Shown here one piece after another: positions 6,690 through 7,223 of a stretch of DNA of 7,223 nt (the first letter of the stretch is position 1; every line of letters starts with the position of its first letter). The stretch is from Akkermansiaceae bacterium. Lineage in GTDB: Bacteria; Verrucomicrobiota; Verrucomicrobiia; Verrucomicrobiales; Akkermansiaceae. Both the position numbers and the translations under genes were made by a program. The notes beneath the pieces were generated by a model, which made no database searches, had not been told where the DNA came from, and saw nothing but the letters and a program-made list of their open reading frames with translations. The DNA is taken from the NCBI GenBank assembly GCA_023301335.1, contig JALZVA010000106.1, positions 1 through 7,223 on the forward strand, in the 5' to 3' direction.

Positions 6690-7223
6690 CTACTGTGTGA
6701 TTCTTGTTATTTTATATCCTTTTTTTTGTAAAAGATCGATAATACTTTTCTTGCTAATGTAGTGTGAAACTCCCACGGCAAAAAAGTGTATTTTTTTTGG
6801 AAAGCTAAGTGCTTCAGTTTCTATCTTCGCTGCGATTCGTTTATTACGATCATCCAACATGATTTTTTTAAATTTTTTATTCAATGAAGAAGGGGTTTTA
6901 TTTTTACGTTCTACAGCGTTCTTCATTTTTTTCATATCGCCAGTAAGGTATGCATCAAAGATAGCTTGGCTTGGGTGAACACCTTTTCGTCTACTTTCTA
7001 ACAAGGTATCAAGATACCCCACTAGTAGTCCAACCTGTTCTGATTCAGGCAAGCTATTCAATCCGCCAAGCTGCTCTTCTAAGTCTTCCAGAGCTATCAC
7101 TGTTTTACGTCTGCTAGATGCACGATTCCATAGCTCCGTGTCTAAAGATCTCCGTCCTTCTCCGCAATTTACCAAGTGGCCTAAAACCGACCACAAGGCC
7201 CATGTCTTTTGTCTTTCAAAGGA
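6690..7223 (-). CDS. TraB/GumN family protein (C-terminal part; 5' end beyond the right edge)
   Basis: The frame is open from the TAG at 6690-6692 to the last base of the window, giving 177 residues without a start. A TTG at 7194-7196 is an internal leucine codon in this reading, because sequence matching the family continues upstream of it. TraB/GumN landmarks are visible, numbered from the window edge: LDTELWNRA (27-35), VIALEDLEEQL (42-52), AYLTGDM (91-97), DDRNKR (124-129), and FFAVGVSHYISKKSIIDLL (148-166) with the GxxH motif at 151-154. The family includes the eukaryotic Tiki metalloprotease and bacterial PrgY/TraB; most bacterial members have no known substrate. Full-length relatives are roughly 270-300 residues, often with a signal peptide that would lie outside the window. 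Its 3' half is unusually A-rich on the coding strand, with several runs of 7-8 A. It leads directly into leuD. Confidence 0.8.
   Translation of the reverse strand, partial: SFERQKTWALWSVLGHLVNCGEGRRSLDTELWNRASSRRKTVIALEDLEEQLGGLNSLPESEQVGLLVGYLDTLLESRRKGVHPSQAIFDAYLTGDMKKMKNAVERKNKTPSSLNKKFKKIMLDDRNKRIAAKIETEALSFPKKIHFFAVGVSHYISKKSIIDLLQKKGYKITRITQ

Noticed and set aside
7194..7196. TTG as the start codon of the TraB/GumN-like gene
   Set aside because: The frame stays open to the window edge and the protein would lack the N-terminal half of the family, so the true start lies beyond the window.

Overview
This window looks like bacterial chromosome of moderate GC content and is densely packed with genes. 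The lineage is uncertain. The LeuD sequence (IIPARFLKCVTFD near its N-terminus) and the lack of Shine-Dalgarno sequences ahead of every gene start would suit a Verrucomicrobiota/PVC-type bacterium, but this is an impression from sequence style, not a search result. There is no sign of phage, transposon, tRNA, rRNA or CRPISR-type repeats (CRISPR) in the window.

Layout. (1) 1-167, minus: 5' end of an SMP-30/gluconolactonase-like gene that runs off the left edge. (2) 168-576: 409 bases without a gene, containing a 15-bp perfect hairpin followed by a T-run. (3) 577-1838, minus: a two-gene unit transcribed ppk2 (class III-type polyphosphate kinase 2) then yjbQ, 17 bases apart. (4) 1839-1924: an 86-base divergent promoter region. 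(5) 1925-6047, plus: a tight three-gene operon of a Ppx/GppA-like protein with an HD-type C-terminal region, polyphosphate kinase 1 (ppk1), and a small membrane-anchored or secreted HExxH protein whose GTG start overlaps the ppk1 stop. (6) 6084-7223, minus, convergent with that operon: a TraB/GumN-like gene (5' end beyond the right edge) followed 9 bases later by leuD.

The central theme is inorganic polyphosphate. PPK1 makes polyP from ATP, PPK2 normally uses polyP to charge nucleotides, and the Ppx-like protein would classically degrade polyP. Here the Ppx-like protein has lost most of its recognisable phosphate-binding and catalytic residues while keeping the C-terminal HD-like region. It may therefore be a polyP-binding or regulatory partner of PPK1 and not a working exopolyphosphatase. 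That degenerate protein, together with the uncharacterised HExxH protein coupled to ppk1, is the most interesting content. The flanking genes (SMP-30-like, leuD, TraB-like) look like ordinary metabolic or housekeeping neighbours.
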